In this document: positions 50,957 to 60,928 of the stretch, one piece after another
How positions within the stretch are numbered: the stretch's first letter is position 1
How the letters are laid out: the number at the start of each line of letters is the position of its first letter
DNA from: Nocardioidaceae bacterium SCSIO 66511
Lineage (GTDB): Bacteria > Actinomycetota > Actinomycetes > Propionibacteriales > Nocardioidaceae
Reading direction: 5' to 3'
Assembly (NCBI GenBank): GCA_023100825.1
Contig: CP095846.1
Location: 2,356,001-2,420,000 of the forward strand
DNA length: 64,000 nt
The notes under the pieces: model-generated
Database searches by the model: none
The model's input: the letters and a program-made list of their open reading frames with translations, nothing else
What the model was told of the DNA's origin: nothing
Translations under genes and position numbers: made by a program

Positions 50957-51406
50957 GTGACCGCCAAACCGAGCCCGCAGCAACGCCTCGATGACCTCGC
51001 CCAGCTGCGAAAGGTGCGTGACCGGATCGACCGTGAGTACGCCCGGCCGCTCGACGTCGAGGAGCTTGCCCGCGGCGTACACATGTCGTCGGGGCACCTC
51101 AGCCGGCAGTTCCGAATGGCATACGGCGAGTCGCCGTACAGCTACCTGATGACGCGGCGCGTTGAGCGGGCGATGGCCCTGCTCCGCCGCGGTGACCTCA
51201 GCGTCACTGACGTCTGCTTCGAGGTCGGGTTCTCGTCCCTTGGCACGTTCAGCACCCGGTTCGCCGAGCTCGTCGGCGTAGCGCCGAGCGCGTACCAGCG
51301 AGAGGGTACGCGCGTCACTGCGGGCATGCCGCCATGTGTCGCGAAACAGGTCGCCAGACCGATCAGGAATCGAGAAGCACCGGTGTCGGACCTGCGTCTA
51401 GCGTGA
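50957..51406 (+). CDS. AraC-type transcriptional regulator, DNA-binding domain only
   Basis: 149 residues. It consists mainly of the double HTH of the AraC family: YARPLDVEELARGVHMSSGH with LSRQFRMAYGESPYSYL, then ISVTDVCFEVGFSSLGTFST-like text (here LSVTDVCFEVGFSS) and RFAELVGVAPSAYQR. There is no effector-binding domain. GTG 50957 lies 6 bp after CAAGAT, suggesting a leaderless mRNA. It begins a four-gene run (VOC, VOC, UvrA-like) that it may control. Confidence 0.88.
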   Translation: MTAKPSPQQRLDDLAQLRKVRDRIDREYARPLDVEELARGVHMSSGHLSRQFRMAYGESPYSYLMTRRVERAMALLRRGDLSVTDVCFEVGFSSLGTFSTRFAELVGVAPSAYQREGTRVTAGMPPCVAKQVARPIRNREAPVSDLRLA

Positions 51407-51411
51407 GCCGC

Positions 51412-52035
51412 ATGACTTCCATCGATTACGTCACCCTCGAAGTGGCAGACCGCACCGCATCCGAAAACCTCTACCAGAAGGCATGGGGCCTCGGCGACCG
51501 CATCCGCGTACGCACGTCGCAGGAGCCGACGTCCGGCTTCCGTGGCTTCACGATGTCGCTCGTCGTACCCCAACCTGCCACCGTTCGCTCGCTCGTCGAT
51601 GCCGCACTCGACGCCGGCGCGACCTCGCTCAAGCCGGCCGAGAAGTCGTTCTGGGGCTATGGCGGGGCCGTACAGGCGGCGGACGGGACGATCTGGACGA
51701 TCGCATCGTCATCGAAGAAGGACACCGCGCCCGACAACGGCGAGATCAGCGATATCGTCCTGCTCCTCGGTGTCTCCGACGTCAAGGAGACCAAGAAGTT
51801 CTACGTCGACCAGGGCCTGAGGGTTAAGCGCAGCTTCGGCAGCAAGTACGTGGAGTTCGACGGGGCCGACAGTGCGATCACGTTGTCGTTGTACGGCCGT
51901 CGTGCGCTTGCCAAGCATGCCGGCGTCTCGCCCGAGGGCAGCGGCTCGCACCGCCTCGCAATCGGCAGCGATTCCACACCGTTCACCGACCCCGACGGCT
52001 TCTCCTGGGAGGCCGGCGCTCCGATCGCGAGCTGA
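51412..52035 (+). CDS. VOC-family protein with two glyoxalase-like modules
   Basis: 207 residues. The first module begins SIDYVTLEVADRTASENLYQ and the second DIVLLLGVSDVKETKKFYVD; each has the beta-alpha-beta-beta-beta pattern. It ends PFTDPDGFSWEAG. The enzymatic role is unknown. It starts 5 bp after the AraC-type gene, so they are in one operon. Confidence 0.82.
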   Translation: MTSIDYVTLEVADRTASENLYQKAWGLGDRIRVRTSQEPTSGFRGFTMSLVVPQPATVRSLVDAALDAGATSLKPAEKSFWGYGGAVQAADGTIWTIASSSKKDTAPDNGEISDIVLLLGVSDVKETKKFYVDQGLRVKRSFGSKYVEFDGADSAITLSLYGRRALAKHAGVSPEGSGSHRLAIGSDSTPFTDPDGFSWEAGAPIAS

Positions 52036-52104
52036 CCGACCATGTGCCCAACCGCCTGGAAGCAGGCACTCGCCGCCGACCACCACCGCCAACTCACAGG
52101 GAGC

Positions 52105-52521
52105 ATGACCACCATGGACATCAGCATCCACACCACCGCCCTACCGCACGTCGACCCGGACGCCTCTGTCGCGTTCTACCGCGACGTGCTCGACTTCGAG
52201 GTACGCAGCGACGTGGGCAACGGCACGATGCGCTGGATCGTCGTCGGACCGAGCGACCAGCCGGACGTGAATCTGCTCCTCGCCCCGCCGGTCGCCGATC
52301 CGGGCGTGACCGACGACGAACGCCGCACCATCACCGAGATGATGGCGAAGGGCACGTACGGCTGGATCCTGCTCGCAACGTCAGACCTCACCGGTACCTT
52401 CGAGAAGGTCGAAGCGAGCGGCGCAGAAGTGGTCCAAGAACCCACCGACCAGCCGTACGGCATTCGCGACTGCGCCCTTCGCGACCCGGCGGGCAACATG
52501 GTCCGGATCCAGCAGCGCTGA
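52105..52521 (+). CDS. VOC-family (glyoxalase/bleomycin-resistance-like) protein
   Basis: 138 residues with HTTALPHVDPDASVAFYRDVLD at the start, the internal GYGWILLATSDL-type strand, and YGIRDCALRDPAGNMVRI at the end, the usual glyoxalase-like C-terminus. Some family members bind bleomycin-type drugs. AGGGAG spans 52098-52103: this suits the ATG at 52114 better than 52105, so the true protein may be three residues shorter. It precedes the UvrA-like gene by 25 bp. Confidence 0.83.
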   Translation: MTTMDISIHTTALPHVDPDASVAFYRDVLDFEVRSDVGNGTMRWIVVGPSDQPDVNLLLAPPVADPGVTDDERRTITEMMAKGTYGWILLATSDLTGTFEKVEASGAEVVQEPTDQPYGIRDCALRDPAGNMVRIQQR

Positions 52522-52546
52522 CGGCAGACCGAACGAAGGAGACACG

Positions 52547-54910
<2,364 letters not shown>

Positions 54911-54949
54911 CGACGGTCGCGCTGTCCGGCTCGGGCGGCTGGTCACCGC

Positions 54950-55633
54950 CTAGAGCTGCCGGACGAGATCGGCGAGGTCGGTTGCGTATCCGTCGAAGCG
55001 ATCGCCACTAGCGGGAGGGTCCCCGACGGGACGCTCGACGTACGCGGTGCGCAGGCCGGCAGCCTGCGCACCGCGAAGGTCCCACGCGTGTGCGGCGACC
55101 ATCAGGATCCGTTCGGGCGCACAGCCGGCCGCTTCGACGGCGAGCTTGTACACCTCAGCGGCCGGCTTGTACGCCCTCGCGCCCTCGGCGGACAACGCAA
55201 GATGCCACCGCAGACCCGCGTACTCATTGAGTCGGAGCAAGGCTGCGCGACTGGCATTCGAGAGCCCGATCACCGGGTATCGCGTCGCGAGGTCGGCGAG
55301 CCCGGCGGCCGCGTCCGGCCATGGCTGTAGGCGTTGACCTGCCGCTGCGAGCCGCTCGATGGTCGTCGACCCGGAGACCCCTGCACGGTCGGCTATCCGA
55401 TGCGCCGCTTCGCGGTCGATGACCTGGGTGTTCGCGTACACCCGGTCTCCGCGACCGATCCGCGCCTGCTCTATCTCGACGTGCGTCTGCCACAGGGCGA
55501 GAAGCTCTTCGACGTACTCGGCGCGTGCTGTCGGGACGGCCTCGCGGATTGCCTCCCGGAGCCCAGTGGGCTCGTCGACCATCGTGCCGAGTACGTCGAA
55601 GACGACCACGTCGATATCGACCATGCGAGTCAC
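54950..55633 (-). CDS. HAD-superfamily hydrolase (haloacid dehalogenase type II)
   Basis: 227 residues. HAD motif I is VVVFDVLGTMVDEP (nucleophile Asp), motif II is VIGLSNAS, the Lys is in GARAYKPAAEVY, and motif III is ILMVAAHAWDLRGAQAAG, the distinctive HAWDxxGA form of L-2-haloacid dehalogenases. It hydrolyses halo-acids or phosphorylated compounds. GTG 55633 has GGAG at good spacing; ATG 55624 is the alternative. It is divergent from a CGNR regulator with two operator-like dyads between. Confidence 0.88.
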   Translation of the reverse strand: MTRMVDIDVVVFDVLGTMVDEPTGLREAIREAVPTARAEYVEELLALWQTHVEIEQARIGRGDRVYANTQVIDREAAHRIADRAGVSGSTTIERLAAAGQRLQPWPDAAAGLADLATRYPVIGLSNASRAALLRLNEYAGLRWHLALSAEGARAYKPAAEVYKLAVEAAGCAPERILMVAAHAWDLRGAQAAGLRTAYVERPVGDPPASGDRFDGYATDLADLVRQL

Positions 55634-55644
55634 CCGTCATCTCC

Positions 55645-55706
55645 GTCACTGGTTGAACTGGTGACACACCTTGCATCAGTGTCACGTCACCTGTCAAACT
55701 GGTGAC
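55645..55706. promoter_or_regulatory. Paired 21-bp dyads between HAD and CGNR genes
   Basis: Two related sites, 55645-55665 and 55686-55706, match at 17 of 21 positions. Each has GTCAC at the left and GGTGAC at the right. Their centres are 41 bp apart, close to four helical turns. The second ends directly at the GTG start of the CGNR gene, and the first lies just upstream of the HAD gene. They are good candidates for binding by the CGNR protein, controlling both genes. Confidence 0.65.
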
Positions 55707-56267
55707 GTGACCTTCGCCTTTGTGAGTGGCAACGCCGCTCTGGATCTCACCGGCACCGTGGAATCGCGCCGAGACCACCCGAAAGATCTGCTGGACACAC
55801 CCGCAAGCCTCGAGCGGTGGATGGGGGAGTGCCGAGTGCTACCCGACGCGGCGAACGTCGACACGCGGACATTCGCATCCGCGCTGGAGCTGCGCGAGGC
55901 GGTTTATCGACTCGCACGCGACCGGATCGAGGGTCGCCCGTTCACCCACGAACACCTTCAGACACTCAACGCCGTCGCGTCCGAGCCGACGCCGGACATC
56001 GAGCTCACCGACGCAGGTGTGAAGCTGACGGGTGATGCGCAATCAATGCTGGCCTACCTGGCTCGGGACGCGATCGCATTGCTCGCCGACAACGACGCAC
56101 AGCTGAAGGAATGCGGTCGCCCCGAGTGCACCCGCCTCTATCTGGACCGGTCTCGCGGTGCCCGGCGTACCTGGTGCGGGATGAAAGAGTGCGGCGACCG
56201 GATGAAGGCAGCGGCCTACCGTTCTCGCAAACGTGCCAGTGCGTCGCCGGCCGATGTCCGCGCGTAG
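55707..56267 (+). CDS. CGNR zinc-finger (ABATE domain) transcriptional regulator
   Basis: 186 residues. The N-terminal ABATE domain starts FAFVSGNAALDLTGTVESRR and the C-terminus carries the zinc finger CGRPECTRLYLDRSRGARRT with WCGMKECGDRMKA, including the family CGxR-type and CxxxxCG motifs. These proteins act as regulators, often beside enzymes they control. The GTG start abuts operator-like DNA, pointing to self-regulation. Its 3' end overlaps the convergent ArsR-type gene by 52 bp. Confidence 0.88.
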   Translation: MTFAFVSGNAALDLTGTVESRRDHPKDLLDTPASLERWMGECRVLPDAANVDTRTFASALELREAVYRLARDRIEGRPFTHEHLQTLNAVASEPTPDIELTDAGVKLTGDAQSMLAYLARDAIALLADNDAQLKECGRPECTRLYLDRSRGARRTWCGMKECGDRMKAAAYRSRKRASASPADVRA

Positions 56268-57214
56268 ATCACCTCGCGGCGATCGCGGCGACGAGCCACC
56301 AGGCCGCCTCGTCTGAGCACGCCGAGGTGGGTGTTCACGCCGCCAGGACTCCAGCCGGTCGCATCGGCGAGCGCTCGCGTCGATGCCGGTCGCTCCAGCA
56401 TGCGGAGCAGGGTCGCCCGGCGAGATCCGATGAGCTCGCTCAGTGCATCCGCGTCGCTCCGCCCGACGGACCACAGGTCACCTGTCCCGGGCGGCTGATA
56501 GGTGAGTGCCGGGTCCCACGGCGCATCGGTACGCGGCCAGGCGCCGAACGCCAGGACGGACGGCAGCAGCAACAACCCGCGTCCGGCGAGCTCTACTGTG
56601 TGCGGCTCGGGCTTGGCGTTCGCCAAGGTGAGCACCGATCCGTCCCAGGTGACGTCCGGATCAAGGTTTGCGAACGCCGTCTCTCCGCCCTCGACGACGA
56701 GGCGCCCTGCCCTCGCTGCGATCTCGCTCTCCAGGAATGCTGTAATCCGGGGCCACCACGGCGCGATCGTCGCCTCCCAGAAGGCGCGCATCTGGTCGAT
56801 GAGCCTGCGCAGCGCGTTCGTCGTGTCGTCGATGAGGGGACGAACATCATCGGGGATGCCCTCCGGAAAGGCGCGTACCAGGTCGGCGCGTACAACTGCC
56901 GGTGCGGTCGCCGCGATCCGAGCAAGCTCGTCGGCAATCAGAGGGTGCGGCACCAGGGGAGGCGGGGCGTGGAAGTTCGGCCAGATCGTGCGACCGAGCG
57001 GGTTCACGGCGTAGAGCAGATCGACGTCCAGGCCGGCGAGGTGAGGCAGCGTCGCTCGCACCCAACCTCGATGCTCGGGAAACAGGTGAGGCAGTCGGAG
57101 TACGTACGTTGCCGCCGTGAGCTCGGTCAAGGGCGAGATGGCAAACCTTGTGCGGAGCAGGTCGTCTCGCCCGAACGCGAACACGATCCGCGAACTGCTC
57201 CGGCGCGTCGGCAC
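56216..57214 (-). CDS. ArsR-family regulator with N-terminal DUF5937-type domain
   Basis: 332 residues. The N-terminal domain begins with DDLLRTRFAISPLTEL, typical of DUF5937; the C-terminal 80 residues are an ArsR winged helix (IGSRRATLLRMLERPASTRA, then LADATGWSPGGVNTHLGVLRRGGLV). The ligand is unknown. The start is GTG 57214; GTG 57184 is a possible shorter start. A dyad lies 7 bp upstream. It is divergent from the PPOX gene, its probable target. Confidence 0.85.
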   Translation of the reverse strand: MPTRRSSSRIVFAFGRDDLLRTRFAISPLTELTAATYVLRLPHLFPEHRGWVRATLPHLAGLDVDLLYAVNPLGRTIWPNFHAPPPLVPHPLIADELARIAATAPAVVRADLVRAFPEGIPDDVRPLIDDTTNALRRLIDQMRAFWEATIAPWWPRITAFLESEIAARAGRLVVEGGETAFANLDPDVTWDGSVLTLANAKPEPHTVELAGRGLLLLPSVLAFGAWPRTDAPWDPALTYQPPGTGDLWSVGRSDADALSELIGSRRATLLRMLERPASTRALADATGWSPGGVNTHLGVLRRGGLVARRRDRREVIYARTSAGDALARLRER

Positions 57215-57220
57215 GGATTC

Positions 57221-57236
57221 AGATTAGCGCGAATCT
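57221..57236. promoter_or_regulatory. Probable ArsR-type operator
   Basis: AGATTAGCGCGAATCT is a dyad (AGATT/AATCT with near-symmetric centre) located 7 bp from the ArsR-type start and 63 bp from the PPOX start. ArsR regulators commonly bind short AT-rich dyads at their own promoters. Confidence 0.5.
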
Positions 57237-57298
57237 CTCGGGCTCAAGGCGGCCTTCGACTAGAACTGGCGTCGTTCGACACCACAAGGAGTATGAAA

Positions 57299-57814
57299 AT
57301 GAGCCACGAACGAGCCGACGGTCTCGCGCCCCATGCCGCACAGCTGCTGGAGCAGAACGCTTACCTGACCCTCGCGACGGTGACCAGCGCCGGGCGGCCT
57401 TGGGCGTCGCCTGTGTACTTCGCGGCAGACGGGCTGGCCGACTTCTACTGGTCATCGGCGACCTACAGCCGCCACTCACAGAACCTCGCGGAGACCGGAG
57501 TCGTCAGTGTCGCCGTTTTCGACTCGACCGTACCGCCGTACCACGGTCGCGCGCTGTACGCCGAAGGCCATGCGACCGTTGTGGACGACGACGAACTCGA
57601 GCATGCGCTCGCGATCTACCCGGGCCCGCAGTCGCGCGGAGGCTCGCGGCTGGACATCGACGACGTCACCGGGTCGTCTCCGTGGCGGCTCTACCGAGCA
57701 CGAGCCACCGACGTATGGGTCCTGTGTCCGCGCGACCCGAGAAGCCCTTGCGCGCTCCACGGACGAGACGACGATCACCGGGCACACGTATGGTCGGCAC
57801 AATCGTCCGACTGA
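57299..57814 (+). CDS. Pyridoxamine 5'-phosphate oxidase family protein
   Basis: 171 residues with the split-barrel flavin fold: AAQLLEQNAYLTLATVTSAG, RPWASPVYFA, DFYWSSATYSRHSQNL and ALYAEGHATVVDD are the usual blocks. It may bind FMN or F420 and reduce small molecules; the substrate is unknown. ATG 57299 is favoured as AAGGA lies 8 bp upstream; ATG 57293 is an alternative two codons earlier. It is divergent from the ArsR-type gene. Confidence 0.83.
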   Translation: MSHERADGLAPHAAQLLEQNAYLTLATVTSAGRPWASPVYFAADGLADFYWSSATYSRHSQNLAETGVVSVAVFDSTVPPYHGRALYAEGHATVVDDDELEHALAIYPGPQSRGGSRLDIDDVTGSSPWRLYRARATDVWVLCPRDPRSPCALHGRDDDHRAHVWSAQSSD

Positions 57815-57880
57815 AGGAACTCGTGGATGGTCATCGTCGCCGGCCACCACGAGGCCGGACCGGCGTCACCGTGACCTTGG

Positions 57881-58063
57881 ATGCGCGTCTATCCGAAGGC
57901 GTACCCCGATCGCATCGCCGCCGTGGCGGGGCTACGCGAGCTCGGCTCGTCCAGCGCACTCGTGGCGACACCGGCATCAAATCGCGGCGGCGTCGCGACG
58001 TACCTGTCGGCCGGTTTCGAGCGGCTTCCCGATCGGCGCGACCTGCACCGATCCTGCGAGTGA
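57881..58063 (+). pseudogene. GNAT acetyltransferase C-terminal remnant
   Basis: A 60-codon frame reading AAVAGLRELGSSSALVATPA and NRGGVATYLSAGFERLP, then DRRDLHR. This is the last third of a GNAT domain (the strand-helix with N-x-x-x-x-x-x-Y-x-x-x-GF), without the acetyl-CoA binding part. No upstream frame supplies the missing section. It is best seen as a decayed gene. Confidence 0.6.
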
Positions 58064-58126
58064 TGAGTTTTGAGGTCCGCGCCAGTCACATGTACGACTG
58101 GATACGACGAGACTGAGGATGACGTG

Positions 58127-59134
58127 ATGACTGTGAACACTCGTTCGGACGATCGACACCTGGATAGGTCGGCAGCGGCCGACGAACCGGCGTTCGCCGA
58201 GTCGACCGAGCGGCACCGGCGCGAGCTGCACGTGCACTGCTACCGGATGCTGGGGTCGTTCGACGACGCCGAGGACGCTGTGCAGGAGACGTACCTGCGC
58301 GCCTGGCGGCGACGTGAGACGTTCGAGGGACGATCGTCGCTGCGGGCCTGGCTGTACCGGATCGCCACCAACGTGTGCCTTGATCTGCTGGCGAAGAATC
58401 GTCCGGAGCCCGCCACCGACGGGGAAGTGCTGTGGCTACAGCCCTACCCGGACCGGCTCCTCGATGAGCTGCCCGGCCCCGACGAGCCCGAGGCGGTCAC
58501 TGTCGCTCGGGAGACGATCGAGCTGGCGTACGTAGTCGCCGTCCAGCACCTGGCGCCGCGGCCGCGCGCAGTGCTCATCCTGCGAGACGTGCTCGGCTGG
58601 CCGGCCAAAGATGTCGCGGACCTCCTCGGAGACTCGGTCAACTCGGTCAACAGCGCGCTACAGCGGGCTCGAGCAGGCATGCGGGAGTGCTTGCCAACCG
58701 ACCGGCAGGACTGGAGCGGTGGCAGCAGCGACGGTCAGACACGCAATCTGGTACGCCGCTTCACCGACGCCACCATTGCGACTGACATCGACGCACTCGC
58801 TGCGATGCTGCGAGACGATGTCCGCTGTTCGATGCCGCCCTCAGCGGGCCTGCGCACCGGCCGCGACACCGTGGTGAACGACTGGATCCAGGACGGCTTC
58901 GACACGCTCGGTCCCATGCGCGCGGTGCTCAGCTCCGTGAATCGGCAGCCCGCCGTCGGCATCTACCTCTGGCGCGACGACCAGAACGCCTACGTACCAC
59001 TAGCGATCGATGTCCTGCGCATCGCCGACGACTCGATCACCGAGATCACGACATTCCACGGCGACCAGTTCGTACGCATCGGGCTGCCCGAGCGACTGTC
59101 ATCGGACGGTACGGAGGTCTCGGTCGGGGAGTGA
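58127..59134 (+). CDS. ECF sigma factor with SnoaL-like C-terminal domain (SigG-like)
   Basis: 335 residues. The sigma-2 region contains CYRMLGSFDDAEDAVQETYL and RAWLYRIATNVCLDLLA; sigma-4 contains LAPRPRAVLILRDVLGWPA with NSVNSALQRARAGM. A 130-residue SnoaL-like domain follows (VRRFTDATIATDIDALAAML to the end), which can bind a ligand and hold the sigma parts. This architecture is that of mycobacterial SigG and related factors, which usually have no classical anti-sigma. ATG 58127 follows TGAGGATG. Confidence 0.9.
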   Translation: MTVNTRSDDRHLDRSAAADEPAFAESTERHRRELHVHCYRMLGSFDDAEDAVQETYLRAWRRRETFEGRSSLRAWLYRIATNVCLDLLAKNRPEPATDGEVLWLQPYPDRLLDELPGPDEPEAVTVARETIELAYVVAVQHLAPRPRAVLILRDVLGWPAKDVADLLGDSVNSVNSALQRARAGMRECLPTDRQDWSGGSSDGQTRNLVRRFTDATIATDIDALAAMLRDDVRCSMPPSAGLRTGRDTVVNDWIQDGFDTLGPMRAVLSSVNRQPAVGIYLWRDDQNAYVPLAIDVLRIADDSITEITTFHGDQFVRIGLPERLSSDGTEVSVGE

Positions 59135-59163
59135 CCCCGCGGCGCAATGGGTGCGGCCGACGA

Positions 59164-60081
59164 TCACTTGGCATCACTTCCCCCGTACCTATTGCGCACG
59201 ATCCGTCGAAAGCGGCGGAATCGCCGCTTGGCTGTGGTCCAGTCGAAGGTGAAAAGTGGGTCGGGCGTACGCCAGTCGCGACCGTAGTTGGCCGTGAGGA
59301 GCGCCTCGGGCTTCGCCGGTACGAGAAGGTTGGTTGACCCGTCGACGGAGATCGGCTTCAACGGGATCGCATCCTCTGCTGCGACCTCACCGAAGCAGCA
59401 CGGGAACACGTACAGGCGCCCGGCACGGATCCATGCCGGAAACAGGTCGAGCATCAAGCCGTCGGGGGAGGCGGTCTTCGTGTGGATCGTCTCGCGGCGA
59501 TCCATCTCGGGGTCGAGCACACCGCTCGCACGGAGTTTCCTGCGCAGCTTGACCCATTCGATCGCTGCCGCCTTCGTCGTATCGGCATGGAGCAACACGG
59601 CGAGGTCGACGTCGTCGTCGTGCCAGATGATCCCGTCGTCACGGGTCAGACCGAGCAGAGTTCCGGAGTTCGCGAATGTCTCGTACCCGAGCCCTTGCAA
59701 GGCGCGTACGACCTCGTCGACCTGCGACCATAGCTCGTGTGCGGGACGAAGTGCGGGGCGCAGGTTGTATCCGTGTGCGGTCACGGTGCGGTCACCGAGG
59801 AACTCCTGCACCTTCGCCCAGAACTGGTCGTACCGCTCGGAGGTTCCGCGCCTCGCGTGGGCGGCACGTAGCCGGGCCAGCCGCCGGATCACCCGGGGAC
59901 CACACTGGCGGAAGTGCACATCGAGCAGGATGTCGATCTGCCGCCAACGCAGCCGTCGCTCCGCCTTGGGGACGCCGTCGAGCGCGGCACGCAAGGTCTC
60001 GTACTCGGACTCGGGTCGTTCAGCTGCCCGATGCAGTTGAACGACCCGTTCGCGCACGCGGGCTGGCACGTCCGCATGCAT
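59164..60081 (-). CDS. LicD-like nucleotidyl/phosphotransferase family protein
   Basis: 305 residues. The LicD/fukutin core is visible as FANSGTLLGLTRDDGIIWHD followed by DDVDLAVL, with the DDxD acidic cluster of the nucleotidyltransferase fold. A helical region of about 110 residues precedes it. Family members attach phosphocholine or similar groups to glycans of the cell envelope. ATG 60081 is chosen; the frame extends to 60159 without a start signal. No ribosome site is obvious. Confidence 0.8.
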   Translation of the reverse strand: MHADVPARVRERVVQLHRAAERPESEYETLRAALDGVPKAERRLRWRQIDILLDVHFRQCGPRVIRRLARLRAAHARRGTSERYDQFWAKVQEFLGDRTVTAHGYNLRPALRPAHELWSQVDEVVRALQGLGYETFANSGTLLGLTRDDGIIWHDDDVDLAVLLHADTTKAAAIEWVKLRRKLRASGVLDPEMDRRETIHTKTASPDGLMLDLFPAWIRAGRLYVFPCCFGEVAAEDAIPLKPISVDGSTNLLVPAKPEALLTANYGRDWRTPDPLFTFDWTTAKRRFRRFRRIVRNRYGGSDAK

Positions 60082-60188
60082 GACAGAATTATTCACGCCA
60101 GAAAACGCTAGCAGGCCATTCCAGCCGCGACCTGCAGCGACGCGAGCGCCGGCGCGCAAGTCGGGGGACTTCCGTCACACGGACTGAC

Positions 60189-60752
60189 TCAACGCACCGT
60201 CTCGTACCTGGTCAGCGTCACGCCGTCGGGGAACATCCGAGTCTCGGTCAGCCTCAGATTCACCCAGTTGTCGAGCGCAGTGAAGAAGGGGAGACCCGCA
60301 CCCACCAGAACGGGCGCAGTGACGAGTATGTACTCGTCGATCAGCCCGGCCCGCATTGCCGTCGCGGCCAACGTGGCGCCGGCGATGTCCATCGGGTCGC
60401 CGTCCTCGGCCTTGAGCCGGGTGATCTCGGTCACGGCGTTGTTACTGACCAGTCGTGAGTTCCAGTCGACCGAGCTGATCGTCGAGGAGAACACCACCTT
60501 CGGCATGTCCCGCCAGCGACCGGCGAACTCGATCTCGGCCGGCGTGGCGCCTGGCTGTTGGTCGGCCGTCGGCCAGTGGGAGCTCATCGTGTCCCACAGC
60601 CGCCGCCCGTACAGCGCCAGGCTCGTCGAGCCGACCCGGTCAGACCACCACTGGAACAGCTCGTCGCTCGGCACGCTCCAGCCGAGTTCGTCGCCAGGTG
60701 CGGCGACGTAGCCGTCCAGGCTCACGTTCATAGCGAAACTCAATTTGCGCAT
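60189..60752 (-). CDS. Dihydrofolate reductase-like (RibD C-terminal) protein
   Basis: 187 residues of the RibD_C family: RKLSFAMNVSLDGYVAAPGD at the start, LALYGRRLWDTM, PKVVFSSTISSVDW, and LVTAPVLVGAGLPFF towards the end. The fold binds NADPH; actual substrates of this actinobacterial subgroup are unknown. GGGAGG lies upstream of ATG 60752, which has a perfect AT-rich palindrome about 160 bp upstream. Confidence 0.87.
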   Translation of the reverse strand: MRKLSFAMNVSLDGYVAAPGDELGWSVPSDELFQWWSDRVGSTSLALYGRRLWDTMSSHWPTADQQPGATPAEIEFAGRWRDMPKVVFSSTISSVDWNSRLVSNNAVTEITRLKAEDGDPMDIAGATLAATAMRAGLIDEYILVTAPVLVGAGLPFFTALDNWVNLRLTETRMFPDGVTLTRYETVR

Positions 60753-60913
60753 GCATCAGCCTCCCGTAGATCGGTACACGGTGACCAGACGCGCACAGCG
60801 CGAAAAACTCATCGGCCCGGCCGCCGAGGTACGCGCTCCGGCCACATGAGCGGCTCCTATTGGCCGGAAGCCGTACTTCGGCGACTGAGAGATGCTCCCG
60901 TGATTAAGTGCCG

Positions 60914-60927
60914 ATAATGTACATTAT
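60914..60927. promoter_or_regulatory. Perfect 14-bp AT-rich palindrome
   Basis: ATAATGTACATTAT is an exact dyad in otherwise GC-rich DNA. It lies one base beyond the methyltransferase stop and about 160 bp upstream of the DHFR-like start on the same strand. In the minus direction it contains TACATTAT, a fair -10, so it may be a TetR-type operator over that gene's promoter. Confidence 0.5.
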
Positions 60928-60928
60928 G

